Made by a program: the position numbers and the translations under genes. From NCBI GenBank assembly GCA_023257325.1, contig JALRCP010000188.1:1-6795 (forward strand): 6,795 nt of DNA, given 5' to 3'. The notes beneath the pieces are model-generated. The model did no database searches. It was given only the letters and a program-made list of their open reading frames with translations, and had not been told where the DNA came from. This DNA is from Polynucleobacter sp. Its GTDB lineage: Bacteria; Pseudomonadota; Gammaproteobacteria; Burkholderiales; Burkholderiaceae. This document shows, piece after piece, positions 1-5,375 of this stretch. Positions within the stretch are counted from its first letter, which is position 1, and each line of letters starts with the position of its first letter.

Positions 1-469
1 CAATCACCCAGTGATTAATGCCCAAGACTTCAGGCAAACCAATCTTGCCAAAATCAGCCCACGATAAAACGGTTGATTTGAAAAATGGAAAGAGCTCTGC
101 ATAAATACCTGCTCCAACGATCATACCGATTGCACCAAAAACAGCATGCCAACGACCTTCACCAATCGCTCCCACAGACGTGCCTGGACAAAAGCCCATC
201 ACAGCCCAACCAATGCCAAACAATGAGCCCCCCACCAAAATTGCTCCCACGTTCATGGCTTTGTGACTGAGTTTGATAAGACCCATATCATGCATCGCCA
301 AAATACCAAACATACCCACGATGATGGCCGACAACATGAACTTAAAAATAGTCATGTCTTTGAATAACATCGCGCCCACTTGCTTGTCATAACGCAACAC
401 ACGACCTTTTTGTAATAAGAAACCAAAAAAGATTCCTGTGATCAATCCTAGAATTTGTTCTGTTGACAT
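1..469 (-). CDS. YeeE/YedE (TsuA-like) membrane transporter, second half-protein, partial at its 3' end
   Basis: The ATG at 469 opens a frame that stays open to the left edge, giving 156 residues with the C-terminus missing. It is strongly hydrophobic, with predicted membrane segments around residues 5-20, 42-60, 73-92 and 108-124. It carries the family signature Gly-Phe-Cys-Pro-Gly-Thr at 92-97, with its single cysteine at 94. YeeE/YedE (DUF395) proteins such as TsuA import thiosulfate across the inner membrane, passing it along conserved cysteines. TsuA is one fused chain, whereas here the two homologous halves are separate genes. The start follows the stop of the first half-gene by one base and has its own Shine-Dalgarno inside that gene, so the two should be co-translated and probably form a heteromer. 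Family assignment is secure. The substrate (thiosulfate, sulfide or another sulfur species) is inferred from the family. Confidence 0.85.
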   Translation of the reverse strand, partial: MSTEQILGLITGIFFGFLLQKGRVLRYDKQVGAMLFKDMTIFKFMLSAIIVGMFGILAMHDMGLIKLSHKAMNVGAILVGGSLFGIGWAVMGFCPGTSVGAIGEGRWHAVFGAIGMIVGAGIYAELFPFFKSTVLSWADFGKIGLPEVLGINHWVI

Positions 470-470
470 G

Positions 471-1025
471 TTATTGACCCTTTCTGTACATCCAATTAGC
501 AACCAAAGCACCGGCTCCGAAGAAGAAAGCCAAAGCAATGAACGAACTCATGGAGAGCTGCATCATGCCGCTCAATCCATGACCACTGGGACAACCATCG
601 GCCATGCGCGCGCCCACCATCGCGACAATGCCTCCTAGGAATGAGAAAACTGCACGTTTAGCAACGGACGAGCCAAAACGTTTTTCCCATGTCGGAGGAA
701 CGGCTTCTAATTTAAAACTCTTGTCCATGAGTGATGAGATCAAAGCACCAAAGAAAATACCAATGATCATCATGAACTGCCAATCCACTTTGACTTTTTC
801 TTTGACGTAGTAAGCATTCTCTGCAACATGAGCAGGATCCACACTTTGGAATAAAAGACCTGCAGCACGAACAAAGGTAGTAGACGCTCCCAAATAATTG
901 GATTTACCCATCAGAATGGTCGTTAGATACACAGAAGCAATGGCCAAGACTCCCACCAATGCTCCCGCCAGATAAGGACTCCATCCAGAGTTTTCCGACG
1001 ACGTGTTATTTGTTAAATCAGTCAT
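471..1025 (-). CDS. YeeE/YedE (TsuA-like) membrane transporter, first half-protein
   Basis: This 184-residue integral membrane protein has a polar N-terminus (1-15) and about four predicted membrane segments near 17-38, 83-101, 124-141 and 157-178. The signature Ala-Asp-Gly-Cys-Pro-Ser-Gly-His-Gly lies at 142-150 and holds the only cysteine (145). It matches the Gly-x-Cys-Pro motif of the next gene, as expected for the two pseudo-repeats of the YeeE/YedE fold. The likely role is inner-membrane uptake of a reduced sulfur compound together with the downstream half. The ATG at 1025 is preceded by AAAAGGAAGG at a good distance, one of the best ribosome binding sites in the window, and a near-perfect sigma-70 promoter lies about 50 bp upstream. 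Paired half-size genes of this family often sit in operons controlled by the ArsR-type repressor BigR. No such regulator gene is present here. Confidence 0.88.
   Translation of the reverse strand: MTDLTNNTSSENSGWSPYLAGALVGVLAIASVYLTTILMGKSNYLGASTTFVRAAGLLFQSVDPAHVAENAYYVKEKVKVDWQFMMIIGIFFGALISSLMDKSFKLEAVPPTWEKRFGSSVAKRAVFSFLGGIVAMVGARMADGCPSGHGLSGMMQLSMSSFIALAFFFGAGALVANWMYRKGQ
478..485 (-). promoter_or_regulatory. Ribosome binding site of the second YeeE/YedE half-gene
   Basis: On the minus strand AGAAAGGG lies 8 bases before the ATG at 469, inside the last codons of the first half-gene. It supports that ATG as a genuine independent start and argues that the two halves are separate proteins rather than a fusion broken by a frameshift. 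Confidence 0.65.
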
Positions 1026-1030
1026 TTTTG

Positions 1031-1040
1031 CCTTCCTTTT
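1031..1040 (-). promoter_or_regulatory. Strong ribosome binding site of the first YeeE/YedE half-gene
   Basis: On the minus strand AAAAGGAAGG ends 5 bases before the ATG at 1025. This is clearly stronger than anything in front of recO, pdxJ, acpS or nagZ and fixes the start of the sulfur-transporter gene. Confidence 0.7.
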
Positions 1041-1067
1041 TAAACACTTATTAATTTACCGAAACAC

Positions 1068-1087
1068 AATATATTAAATTATATATT
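1068..1087. promoter_or_regulatory. AT-rich inverted repeat over the -10 box, candidate operator
   Basis: The sequence is AATATAT, six bases, then ATATATT: perfect 7-base arms around a 6-base centre, made only of A and T. On the minus strand TTAATATAT also occurs twice as a direct repeat with a 12-base period across the same stretch. The inverted repeat contains the complete TATAAT of the transporter promoter, so a dimeric repressor bound here would block RNA polymerase. ArsR-family repressors such as BigR are known to bind AT-rich palindromes over the promoter of operons that include YeeE/YedE genes. Assigning that regulator here is inference. AT-rich palindromes also arise by chance around -10 boxes. 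Confidence 0.45.
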
Positions 1088-1107
1088 AATAAATGATTAA
1101 ATGTCAA
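1078..1107 (-). promoter_or_regulatory. Consensus sigma-70 promoter of the YeeE/YedE pair
   Basis: On the minus strand TTGACA (1107-1102) and TATAAT (1083-1078) are both perfect consensus hexamers, separated by 18 bases, one more than the optimum of 17. Transcription should begin near 1071, giving a leader of about 45 bases with the strong ribosome binding site at its end. Two perfect boxes are rare in a genome and indicate high intrinsic strength, which would make sense if a repressor holds the gene off. An overlapping TATATA at spacing 16 is a less likely -10. Confidence 0.75.
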
Positions 1108-1218
1108 TTGGGTTTGTAAGTTTCACAATAGCTAGGGTTATGGCAAACACCGATGACTAAATGTAGTGGTCCGTGTTATGGTGTCAGCAATTATCAATGG
1201 AGCTGAAATAACCTAAAC

Positions 1219-1404
1219 ATGAAGAAAATCGTAGATGTTTTTAAAAGAAAAGACCGCAGCTTGGTCTGGACTTATGTGATCTCTTTAGACCGTGCCCGCC
1301 TCACTTCAGGCATTGTTGAATTTGAGCACGAAGCCTTACGCTTATCTGCCCTTGAAGAGCGTGGCGGCAGCGAAACGCTAACAGCCAGAGTCAGACCTGC
1401 ATAA
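1219..1404 (+). CDS. Small hypothetical protein, 61 aa, unrecognised
   Basis: I do not recognise this protein. It is soluble-looking, with no signal peptide, membrane segment or cysteine. It has a basic start (Met-Lys-Lys-Ile-Val then Lys-Arg-Lys), a central stretch Leu-Val-Trp-Thr-Tyr-Val (15-20), and a probable helix around 33-47 rich in Glu, Leu and Ala, ending Arg-Val-Arg-Pro-Ala. Codon choice resembles the neighbouring genes. The ATG at 1219 is the only ATG after an in-frame stop at 1204-1206. No good Shine-Dalgarno precedes it, since the nearest purine run, GGAG at 1199-1202, is 16 bases away. A weak extended -10 (TGTTATGGT, 1174-1182) without a matching -35 might serve it. It is divergent from the transporter pair and convergent with the outer-membrane protein gene, so it is probably its own unit. 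It may be a small lineage-specific gene; a spurious frame cannot be excluded. Confidence 0.5.
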   Translation: MKKIVDVFKRKDRSLVWTYVISLDRARLTSGIVEFEHEALRLSALEERGGSETLTARVRPA

Positions 1405-1414
1405 GTTTTCAGAG

Positions 1415-1443
1415 TTAGCCTAAGCTAAGGTTGGTGCTCAACC
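1415..1443. other. Two abutting inverted repeats between convergent genes
   Basis: TTAGC-CTAA-GCTAA (1415-1428) is followed without a gap by GGTTG-GTGCT-CAACC (1429-1443). Each has perfect 5-base arms with a 4- or 5-base loop. They fill the 42-bp gap between the stop of the 61-aa gene and the stop of the outer-membrane protein gene, where a shared bidirectional terminator would be expected. Neither strand has the run of T that an intrinsic terminator needs, and the stems are short, so the role is uncertain. Confidence 0.3.
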
Positions 1444-1446
1444 GCC

Positions 1447-2202
1447 CTACTTGAATCGATAAGTCAGACCCACACCCCACTGATGATCTACTTCAGAGGT
1501 GTTGAGCGATTTTTTGTAACCCACATCCAACTCAGCATCATCGCTCAAGCTATAAATAAGACCCAGCAAGGCAAAGCGTGGGTCTTTTTTTTCACTTTTG
1601 GTCGCATGGGATGCAATACCGGTATCCATCACAAGTAGCCAATCATCTTTCAGTTGATATGTGAGGCCCACAGATGCTTTGTGAATGTAGCGACGGTTTT
1701 CATCCTGACTGCTGATCGATGAGTAACGATGTAACTCTGAACCCATGTTAAACAACCAAGTCCAAGGGCCTACTTCGTATTGAGTCAGTACCGTGATGGC
1801 CGCACCTGATCGACCATCCCCCAATTGCTTCTCCTGATCGCCACTTGCTAGGGTCAACTCAGGTTTTAAACCGATCGATAATCCATCACTCTCAAACAAG
1901 CGCCACTTAAGACCCAACGCAATGTCATTCAAGCCAGAAGGTCGCGATAAAGTATGGGGCGTATCTAAATAGACATCCAATGTTTCCGTGATGCCACGAG
2001 TCAAAGTGGCTGTCGCGGTGCGTGTTTTAACGCCAGCATCACGCAACCAATCGGTATTGACTTCAATTTGATATCCCCCAGGGCCTTGGGTGCCGGTGTC
2101 ATCTGACACCAAAGGATGAGCAGCATGAACCACTGAAGCCGTCATAAAGAATAAACCAGTGACCAGATGAATCCATGTCGGATGGGCAGGCATTTTAATC
2201 AT
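1447..2202 (-). CDS. Outer-membrane beta-barrel protein, phenol MetA-pathway (transporter-like) family
   Basis: This is a 251-residue exported protein. The signal peptide covers about 1-27: hydrophobic core Leu-Val-Thr-Gly-Leu-Phe-Phe at 13-19, cleavage likely after Val-His-Ala at 25-27. The mature N-terminus His-Pro-Leu-Val-Ser-Asp-Asp-Thr-Gly-Thr-Gln-Gly (29-40) and the later Gly-Leu-Lys-Trp-Arg and Leu-Lys-Pro-Glu-Leu-Thr-Leu-Ala-Ser-Gly-Asp segments (97-122) fit the family named for the MetA pathway of phenol degradation (PF13557). The rest alternates short amphipathic strands with polar loops and ends Gly-Leu-Thr-Tyr-Arg-Phe-Lys, close to the usual barrel C-terminus but with Lys after the last Phe. 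The true substrate of such proteins is mostly unknown, so the phenol label should not be read as function. The start at 2202 lacks a clear Shine-Dalgarno; Met4 (2193) is an alternative. It begins 20 bases after nagZ and may be co-transcribed with it. Confidence 0.75.
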   Translation of the reverse strand: MIKMPAHPTWIHLVTGLFFMTASVVHAAHPLVSDDTGTQGPGGYQIEVNTDWLRDAGVKTRTATATLTRGITETLDVYLDTPHTLSRPSGLNDIALGLKWRLFESDGLSIGLKPELTLASGDQEKQLGDGRSGAAITVLTQYEVGPWTWLFNMGSELHRYSSISSQDENRRYIHKASVGLTYQLKDDWLLVMDTGIASHATKSEKKDPRFALLGLIYSLSDDAELDVGYKKSLNTSEVDHQWGVGLTYRFK

Positions 2203-2222
2203 TTTATGTTTCTTGTTTCGCT

Positions 2223-3308
2223 TTATTTCTTCGTTGCAATCAGACCCAATTGCTTCAGTAATTGTTGCGCTCGCTGGTAATCAGGGCTTTGCTGTAATTC
2301 ATCCCAATTCAGGGCCTTTGATGTGGGCATCAGCTTTTGAACACGCGCACGTGAGGCTTGGTAAGCTTTTTCGTTGTATTTAAGTTCTTTGAGTAATTGA
2401 TCAGCCAAGTCAGGGCGATTACAAATCAATACCTGGTCACATCCTGCTTGTAGCGCCATCTCAGCACCCTTGACCACACTACCCGCCACTGAAGCACCCT
2501 CCATGGAAAGATCATCACTGAAAATGACGCCTGTGAATTTCAACTGATTTCTCAAAATTTTTTGTAACCAAACTTTGGAAAAACCGGCGGGATTTTTATC
2601 CACCTTGGGATAAATGACATGTGCTGGCATCACTGAAGCCAAGCCGAGACCTAAATACTCATAGGGTTTGGCATCATCTTCCAAAATTGCCTTGAGCGAA
2701 CGCTCATCGACGGGAATAGCCACATGCGAATCTGCCTCGGCCCAACCATGACCCGGGAAATGCTTGCCACAGTTGGCCATACCTGCCAATTGCAAACCAT
2801 GATTCAAGCTCTTAGCGAGCATCGCGGCAATACGCGGATCCCGATGAAAGGAACGATCGCCAATCACCCCACTTCGCCCAAAGTCCAAATCCAATACGGG
2901 TGTAAAGCTGAAGTCAACGCCACAAGCTCTCAACTCGCTGGCCAAAACATAACCAACCGCTGTGGCCGCTTCCATGGCTTTGAGCGCATGCTCGGCCGTA
3001 GCCTTTTTACCTGCATGGGTCCAAATCTCCCCCAAGGCACGCATCGCTGGCAAGTGCGTGAACCCATCGGTACGACAACGTTGTACACGTCCCCCTTCAT
3101 GGTCAATGCTAATCAAGACATCTTGACGCACTGACTTAATCGCTTGAGTGAGCGCAGTCAACTGCGCTCTGTCTTGGTAATTGCGCCCAAACAAAATCAC
3201 ACCCCCAGTTTTAGGATGCGCAATCCGGCGAATATCGTCTTGAGTGAGGGTCTTGCCGACCACATCTAGCACAATCGGGCCAGCTTTGAATGCAGTTGAT
3301 TTTGTCAT
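2223..3308 (-). CDS. nagZ: Beta-N-acetylglucosaminidase NagZ
   Basis: This cytoplasmic glycoside hydrolase family 3 enzyme removes N-acetylglucosamine from anhydromuropeptides during peptidoglycan recycling. From the ATG at 3308 it is 361 residues. Visible motifs are Ile-Asp-His-Glu-Gly-Gly-Arg-Val-Gln-Arg (68-77), Lys-His-Phe-Pro-Gly-His-Gly (182-188) followed by Asp193-Ser-His195, the acid/base dyad typical of NagZ, and Phe-Ser-Asp-Asp-Leu-Ser-Met (263-269), whose first Asp (265) should be the nucleophile. It is a single-domain enzyme without a signal peptide, as in Gram-negative NagZ. A TTG at 3323 would add five residues. I prefer the ATG because the extension has no family resemblance and neither start has a good Shine-Dalgarno. 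The gene follows acpS as the usual betaproteobacterial order predicts, after a gap of 72 bases to the ATG (57 to the TTG). Confidence 0.95.
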   Translation of the reverse strand: MTKSTAFKAGPIVLDVVGKTLTQDDIRRIAHPKTGGVILFGRNYQDRAQLTALTQAIKSVRQDVLISIDHEGGRVQRCRTDGFTHLPAMRALGEIWTHAGKKATAEHALKAMEAATAVGYVLASELRACGVDFSFTPVLDLDFGRSGVIGDRSFHRDPRIAAMLAKSLNHGLQLAGMANCGKHFPGHGWAEADSHVAIPVDERSLKAILEDDAKPYEYLGLGLASVMPAHVIYPKVDKNPAGFSKVWLQKILRNQLKFTGVIFSDDLSMEGASVAGSVVKGAEMALQAGCDQVLICNRPDLADQLLKELKYNEKAYQASRARVQKLMPTSKALNWDELQQSPDYQRAQQLLKQLGLIATKK

Positions 3309-3325
3309 GGTGTATTGAATCAATC

Positions 3326-3372
3326 GATTAAATGGGTTGGTTTGTTGGTTTGTTGATTTGGTTTTTTGTTGA
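3326..3372 (-). promoter_or_regulatory. G-free, CA-rich leader of nagZ with 8-base tandem repeats
   Basis: For 47 consecutive bases the nagZ-sense strand has no G. Within it CAAACCAA occurs twice in tandem with a third copy carrying one mismatch (CAAATCAA), at 3337-3360. Such RNA should be unstructured. Since nagZ has no evident Shine-Dalgarno, a CA-rich tract could help ribosome loading through protein S1, or it could serve as a C-rich Rho loading site limiting read-through from acpS. Both roles are inference. The opposite strand is GT-rich, with four GG pairs that could at best make a weak two-tier quadruplex. Confidence 0.35.
3337..3360. repeat. Three tandem 8-base repeats, TTGGTTTG unit
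   Basis: On the plus strand the units are TTGGTTTG, TTGGTTTG and TTGATTTG, with a further degenerate unit GTTTTTTG directly after. The tract lies wholly in the acpS-nagZ gap. Short tandem units can change copy number by slippage, which would alter the leader length but not a reading frame. Confidence 0.7.
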
Positions 3373-3380
3373 CTTAGGTT

Positions 3381-3818
3381 TTATCCAATCATGTCTTTTG
3401 GGTCGGTGATGCCGGTGATTAAAGGCATACCCTGAGTAACCACGACAAAAGCAATCGCCACATCAACTTCATCACTGATGCTAACTTGAGCAGAAAAAGA
3501 TTGTTGCTCCATAAACTCCTGTAAAAGGCCTGAGCATTTGACAACAGGCTTGCCAGAAGCATCATTCAAGGTTTGCATCGCTCGCCAAGACATGGGCATG
3601 TGCATACCCAAACCAATCGCTTTTGAAAATGCCTCTTTGGCAGCAAAGCGTGTGGCCAGATAAGCCATTCCTCTAGACTCATTACGCGCCAAACGCGCTT
3701 GAAAGACTTGCATCTCATCAGGGCCCAAGATACGTTCAGCCAAGCGACCATGGGTTCTCTCATAGGTCGCCTTCAGACGATCTATTTTGAGAATGTCGGT
3801 GCCGATGCCTGTAATCAT
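3381..3818 (-). CDS. acpS: Holo-[acyl-carrier-protein] synthase AcpS
   Basis: AcpS transfers the 4'-phosphopantetheine arm of coenzyme A to apo-ACP, making it active for fatty acid synthesis, in the cytoplasm as a trimer. From the ATG at 3818 it is 145 residues. [10 protein letters not shown] at the N-terminus carries the metal-binding Asp8. [11 protein letters not shown] (57-67) carries the second metal ligand Glu62 and a CoA-binding lysine. The frame stays open 78 bases further upstream, but that part is rich in serine, has no family resemblance and overlaps pdxJ deeply. The chosen ATG shares ATGA with the pdxJ stop, a classic translational coupling. Escherichia coli AcpS is about 126 residues. 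The excess here is partly a C-terminal tail after Ala-Phe-Val-Val-Val (123-127), about 18 residues ending Lys-Asp-Met-Ile-Gly. Confidence 0.93.
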   Translation of the reverse strand: MITGIGTDILKIDRLKATYERTHGRLAERILGPDEMQVFQARLARNESRGMAYLATRFAAKEAFSKAIGLGMHMPMSWRAMQTLNDASGKPVVKCSGLLQEFMEQQSFSAQVSISDEVDVAIAFVVVTQGMPLITGITDPKDMIG

Positions 3819-4597
3819 GAGCGCGATTTTCTGGCAAGCGCTGCTTGACGAGCTTGAATCATGATTGTTCGCATGTCTTGAATAGCGGCTTTCCATCCTT
3901 TAAAAACCGCTTCGGCCACAATCGCATGCCCAATATTTAATTCTGCTATTTCCAATATTTCTGCAATCGCCTGCACGTTGCCCTCGTGCAAGCCATGACC
4001 AGCATTTACTTTTAAGCCTATTGAGTTTCCGTATTGAGCTGCTGTACGAATGCGTTGCAACTCCTGCGCTTGCTCTGCACCAGTGGTGTCGGCATATCGA
4101 CCCGTGTGCAACTCAATGACTGTAGCGCCGGTTTCTTTGGCTTTAGCAATTTGCCGCTCATCCGGGTCAATAAAAATAGATACTGTGATGCCAGCCTGTA
4201 TCAGGCGTTGCGTGGCATTTTTCACATTCTCAAAATTTCCCACCACATCTAAGCCACCTTCGGTGGTGACCTCTTGCCGTTTTTCAGGAACCAAACAAAC
4301 ATCATGTGGTTTAACCTGGCAAGCAATCTCAATCATCTCTGGTGTCACAGCACACTCTAAGTTCATGCGCGTTTTAATTAAAGGGCGCATATTGATCAAA
4401 TCAGCATCTTTGATGTGACGACGATCTTCTCTTAAATGCAAAGTGATTAAGTCAGCTCCATACTCCTCCGCCAACTGTGCTGCCTTCAAAGGATCAGGAT
4501 AAATCGTGCCGCGCGCATTTCTGAGCGTGGCCACATGATCAATATTGATGCCTAGATCAATGATATTTTTTGGCAAAAGCTTGTTGTGAGATGACAT
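3815..4597 (-). CDS. pdxJ: Pyridoxine 5'-phosphate synthase PdxJ
   Basis: PdxJ condenses 1-deoxy-D-xylulose 5-phosphate with 3-amino-2-oxopropyl phosphate to pyridoxine 5'-phosphate, the ring-closing step of DXP-dependent vitamin B6 synthesis. It is a 260-residue TIM barrel forming octamers in the cytoplasm. Motifs in order: [16 protein letters not shown] (15-30), His-Leu-Arg-Glu-Asp-Arg-Arg-His (54-61) with catalytic His54, Glu81, [15 protein letters not shown] (103-117), Phe-Ile-Asp-Pro-Asp (142-146), Glu-Leu-His-Thr-Gly (162-166), Asn-Ala-Gly-His-Gly-Leu (198-203) with His201, and Asn-Ile-Gly-His (221-224). All expected catalytic residues are present. An N-terminal extension of about 9 residues over the E. 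coli protein is usual in this group. No good Shine-Dalgarno precedes the ATG. Its stop overlaps the acpS start by 4 bases. Confidence 0.97.
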   Translation of the reverse strand: MSSHNKLLPKNIIDLGINIDHVATLRNARGTIYPDPLKAAQLAEEYGADLITLHLREDRRHIKDADLINMRPLIKTRMNLECAVTPEMIEIACQVKPHDVCLVPEKRQEVTTEGGLDVVGNFENVKNATQRLIQAGITVSIFIDPDERQIAKAKETGATVIELHTGRYADTTGAEQAQELQRIRTAAQYGNSIGLKVNAGHGLHEGNVQAIAEILEIAELNIGHAIVAEAVFKGWKAAIQDMRTIMIQARQAALARKSRS

Positions 4598-4643
4598 GAA
4601 TGGAATTATGCCTATTTAATCAATCAAGGTGGTTAACTGTGAT

Positions 4644-5366
4644 TTAGATTTTTTTCAGGTCAATTAAGATCTGACGAGTCATCATGGCTTGGTCGGGCAA
4701 ATGTAAGCCCAACAAGAAACGAGTCAGGCTCTTACTCTGCATGAGTGTTTCCGGATCTTGATAGTTTTTATCGTTCATGCATTTCAAATGTTTGCCAGTC
4801 ATGACAGGCCAATGACCAGGATCATCAGCTTGTAAACGTCGGATGCCCTTCTCTGGCTGATAGACGTAATGCTCATCATCTTCAGGAATTTGTTGTGTAT
4901 CAATGCAAAAGTTCAAAGCTGCAGCAAAACCAGCTTCTTTAAGAAGGCTCAACTCAAAGGGTCTTAAGATAGGCTCAAGATCTTTGGGGTCTTGCCCCAA
5001 GAGGTGAATGGTTTTGGCGTATTCATCATAGAGCTCTTCGTATGAGTCTTCTCTCGCTATGAATTTGACCAACAGTTCATTGAGGTAAAAGCCACACAAA
5101 AGTGCATCACCAACCAAAGGAGGCACTCCCCCTAACCACTCGGCCTTGGTCATTGTGCGCAGTTCACTTTTACCACTCCATGAAACCGCCAAAGGTTGGA
5201 AGCGCTGCAATACGGGCCGCAAGACTGAATGGGGTCGCTTGGCCCCTTTGGCAATGAGTGCCATGCGTCCGTGAGAACGGGTAAATACATCCAGAATCAA
5301 ACTGGTTTCTTTATAGGGAATGCTGTGAAGCACAAAGGCTGGTTCGTCGGTGACGCGCGTGGCCAT
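4644..5366 (-). CDS. recO: DNA repair protein RecO
   Basis: RecO works with RecR (and RecF) to load RecA onto single-stranded DNA covered by SSB, and anneals complementary strands, in gap repair. The 240-residue protein has the N-terminal OB-fold (about 1-80), opening Ala-Phe-Val-Leu-His-Ser-Ile-Pro-Tyr-Lys-Glu-Thr-Ser-Leu-Ile-Leu (10-25) and Gly-Arg-Met-Ala-Leu-Ile-Ala-Lys-Gly-Ala-Lys-Arg (33-44), both typical of the family. The helical domain shows Gly-Phe-Tyr-Leu-Asn-Glu-Leu-Leu (92-99) and Arg-Pro-Phe-Glu-Leu-Ser-Leu-Leu-Lys-Glu-Ala-Gly (135-146). The four-cysteine zinc site found in many RecO proteins is absent; only Cys91, Cys154 and Cys196 occur, as in other proteobacterial RecO proteins that have lost it. 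The ATG lies 9 bases after the era stop without a clear Shine-Dalgarno, so coupling to era is likely. Confidence 0.95.
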   Translation of the reverse strand: MATRVTDEPAFVLHSIPYKETSLILDVFTRSHGRMALIAKGAKRPHSVLRPVLQRFQPLAVSWSGKSELRTMTKAEWLGGVPPLVGDALLCGFYLNELLVKFIAREDSYEELYDEYAKTIHLLGQDPKDLEPILRPFELSLLKEAGFAAALNFCIDTQQIPEDDEHYVYQPEKGIRRLQADDPGHWPVMTGKHLKCMNDKNYQDPETLMQSKSLTRFLLGLHLPDQAMMTRQILIDLKKI

Positions 5367-5375
5367 GATGATGTC

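Noticed and set aside
1137..1181. GTTATGG present twice (1137-1143 and 1175-1181), possible direct repeats of an operator
   Set aside because: Seven bases at 38-bp spacing in a short intergenic region is expected often enough by chance, and neither copy lines up with a good promoter.
1197..1211. Mini-frame ATG GAG CTG AAA TAA just before the 61-aa gene, a possible leader peptide
   Set aside because: Only four codons, no ribosome binding site, and no codon pattern typical of attenuation.
2724..3134. 136-codon plus-strand open frame inside nagZ
   Set aside because: It is antisense to a strongly conserved gene, its product resembles no known family, and it is best explained as a shadow of nagZ codon use.
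3334..3360. G-quadruplex on the plus strand in the nagZ leader
   Set aside because: Only two-G tracts with long uneven loops, so stability would be low. The repeat is described by sequence instead.
3819..3896. Upstream extension of the acpS frame adding 26 residues
   Set aside because: It lies inside pdxJ, is a low-complexity serine run and does not resemble AcpS. The ATG at 3818 overlapping the pdxJ stop as ATGA begins exactly at the conserved N-terminus.
4050..4418. 122-codon plus-strand open frame inside pdxJ
   Set aside because: Antisense to pdxJ, with no recognisable motif, domain or ribosome binding site.
4598..4643. Possible internal promoter in the recO-pdxJ gap (CATAAT near the pdxJ start)
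   Set aside because: No -35 hexamer at 16-18 bases; a TTGATT upstream is only 11 bases away. Read-through from recO is sufficient.
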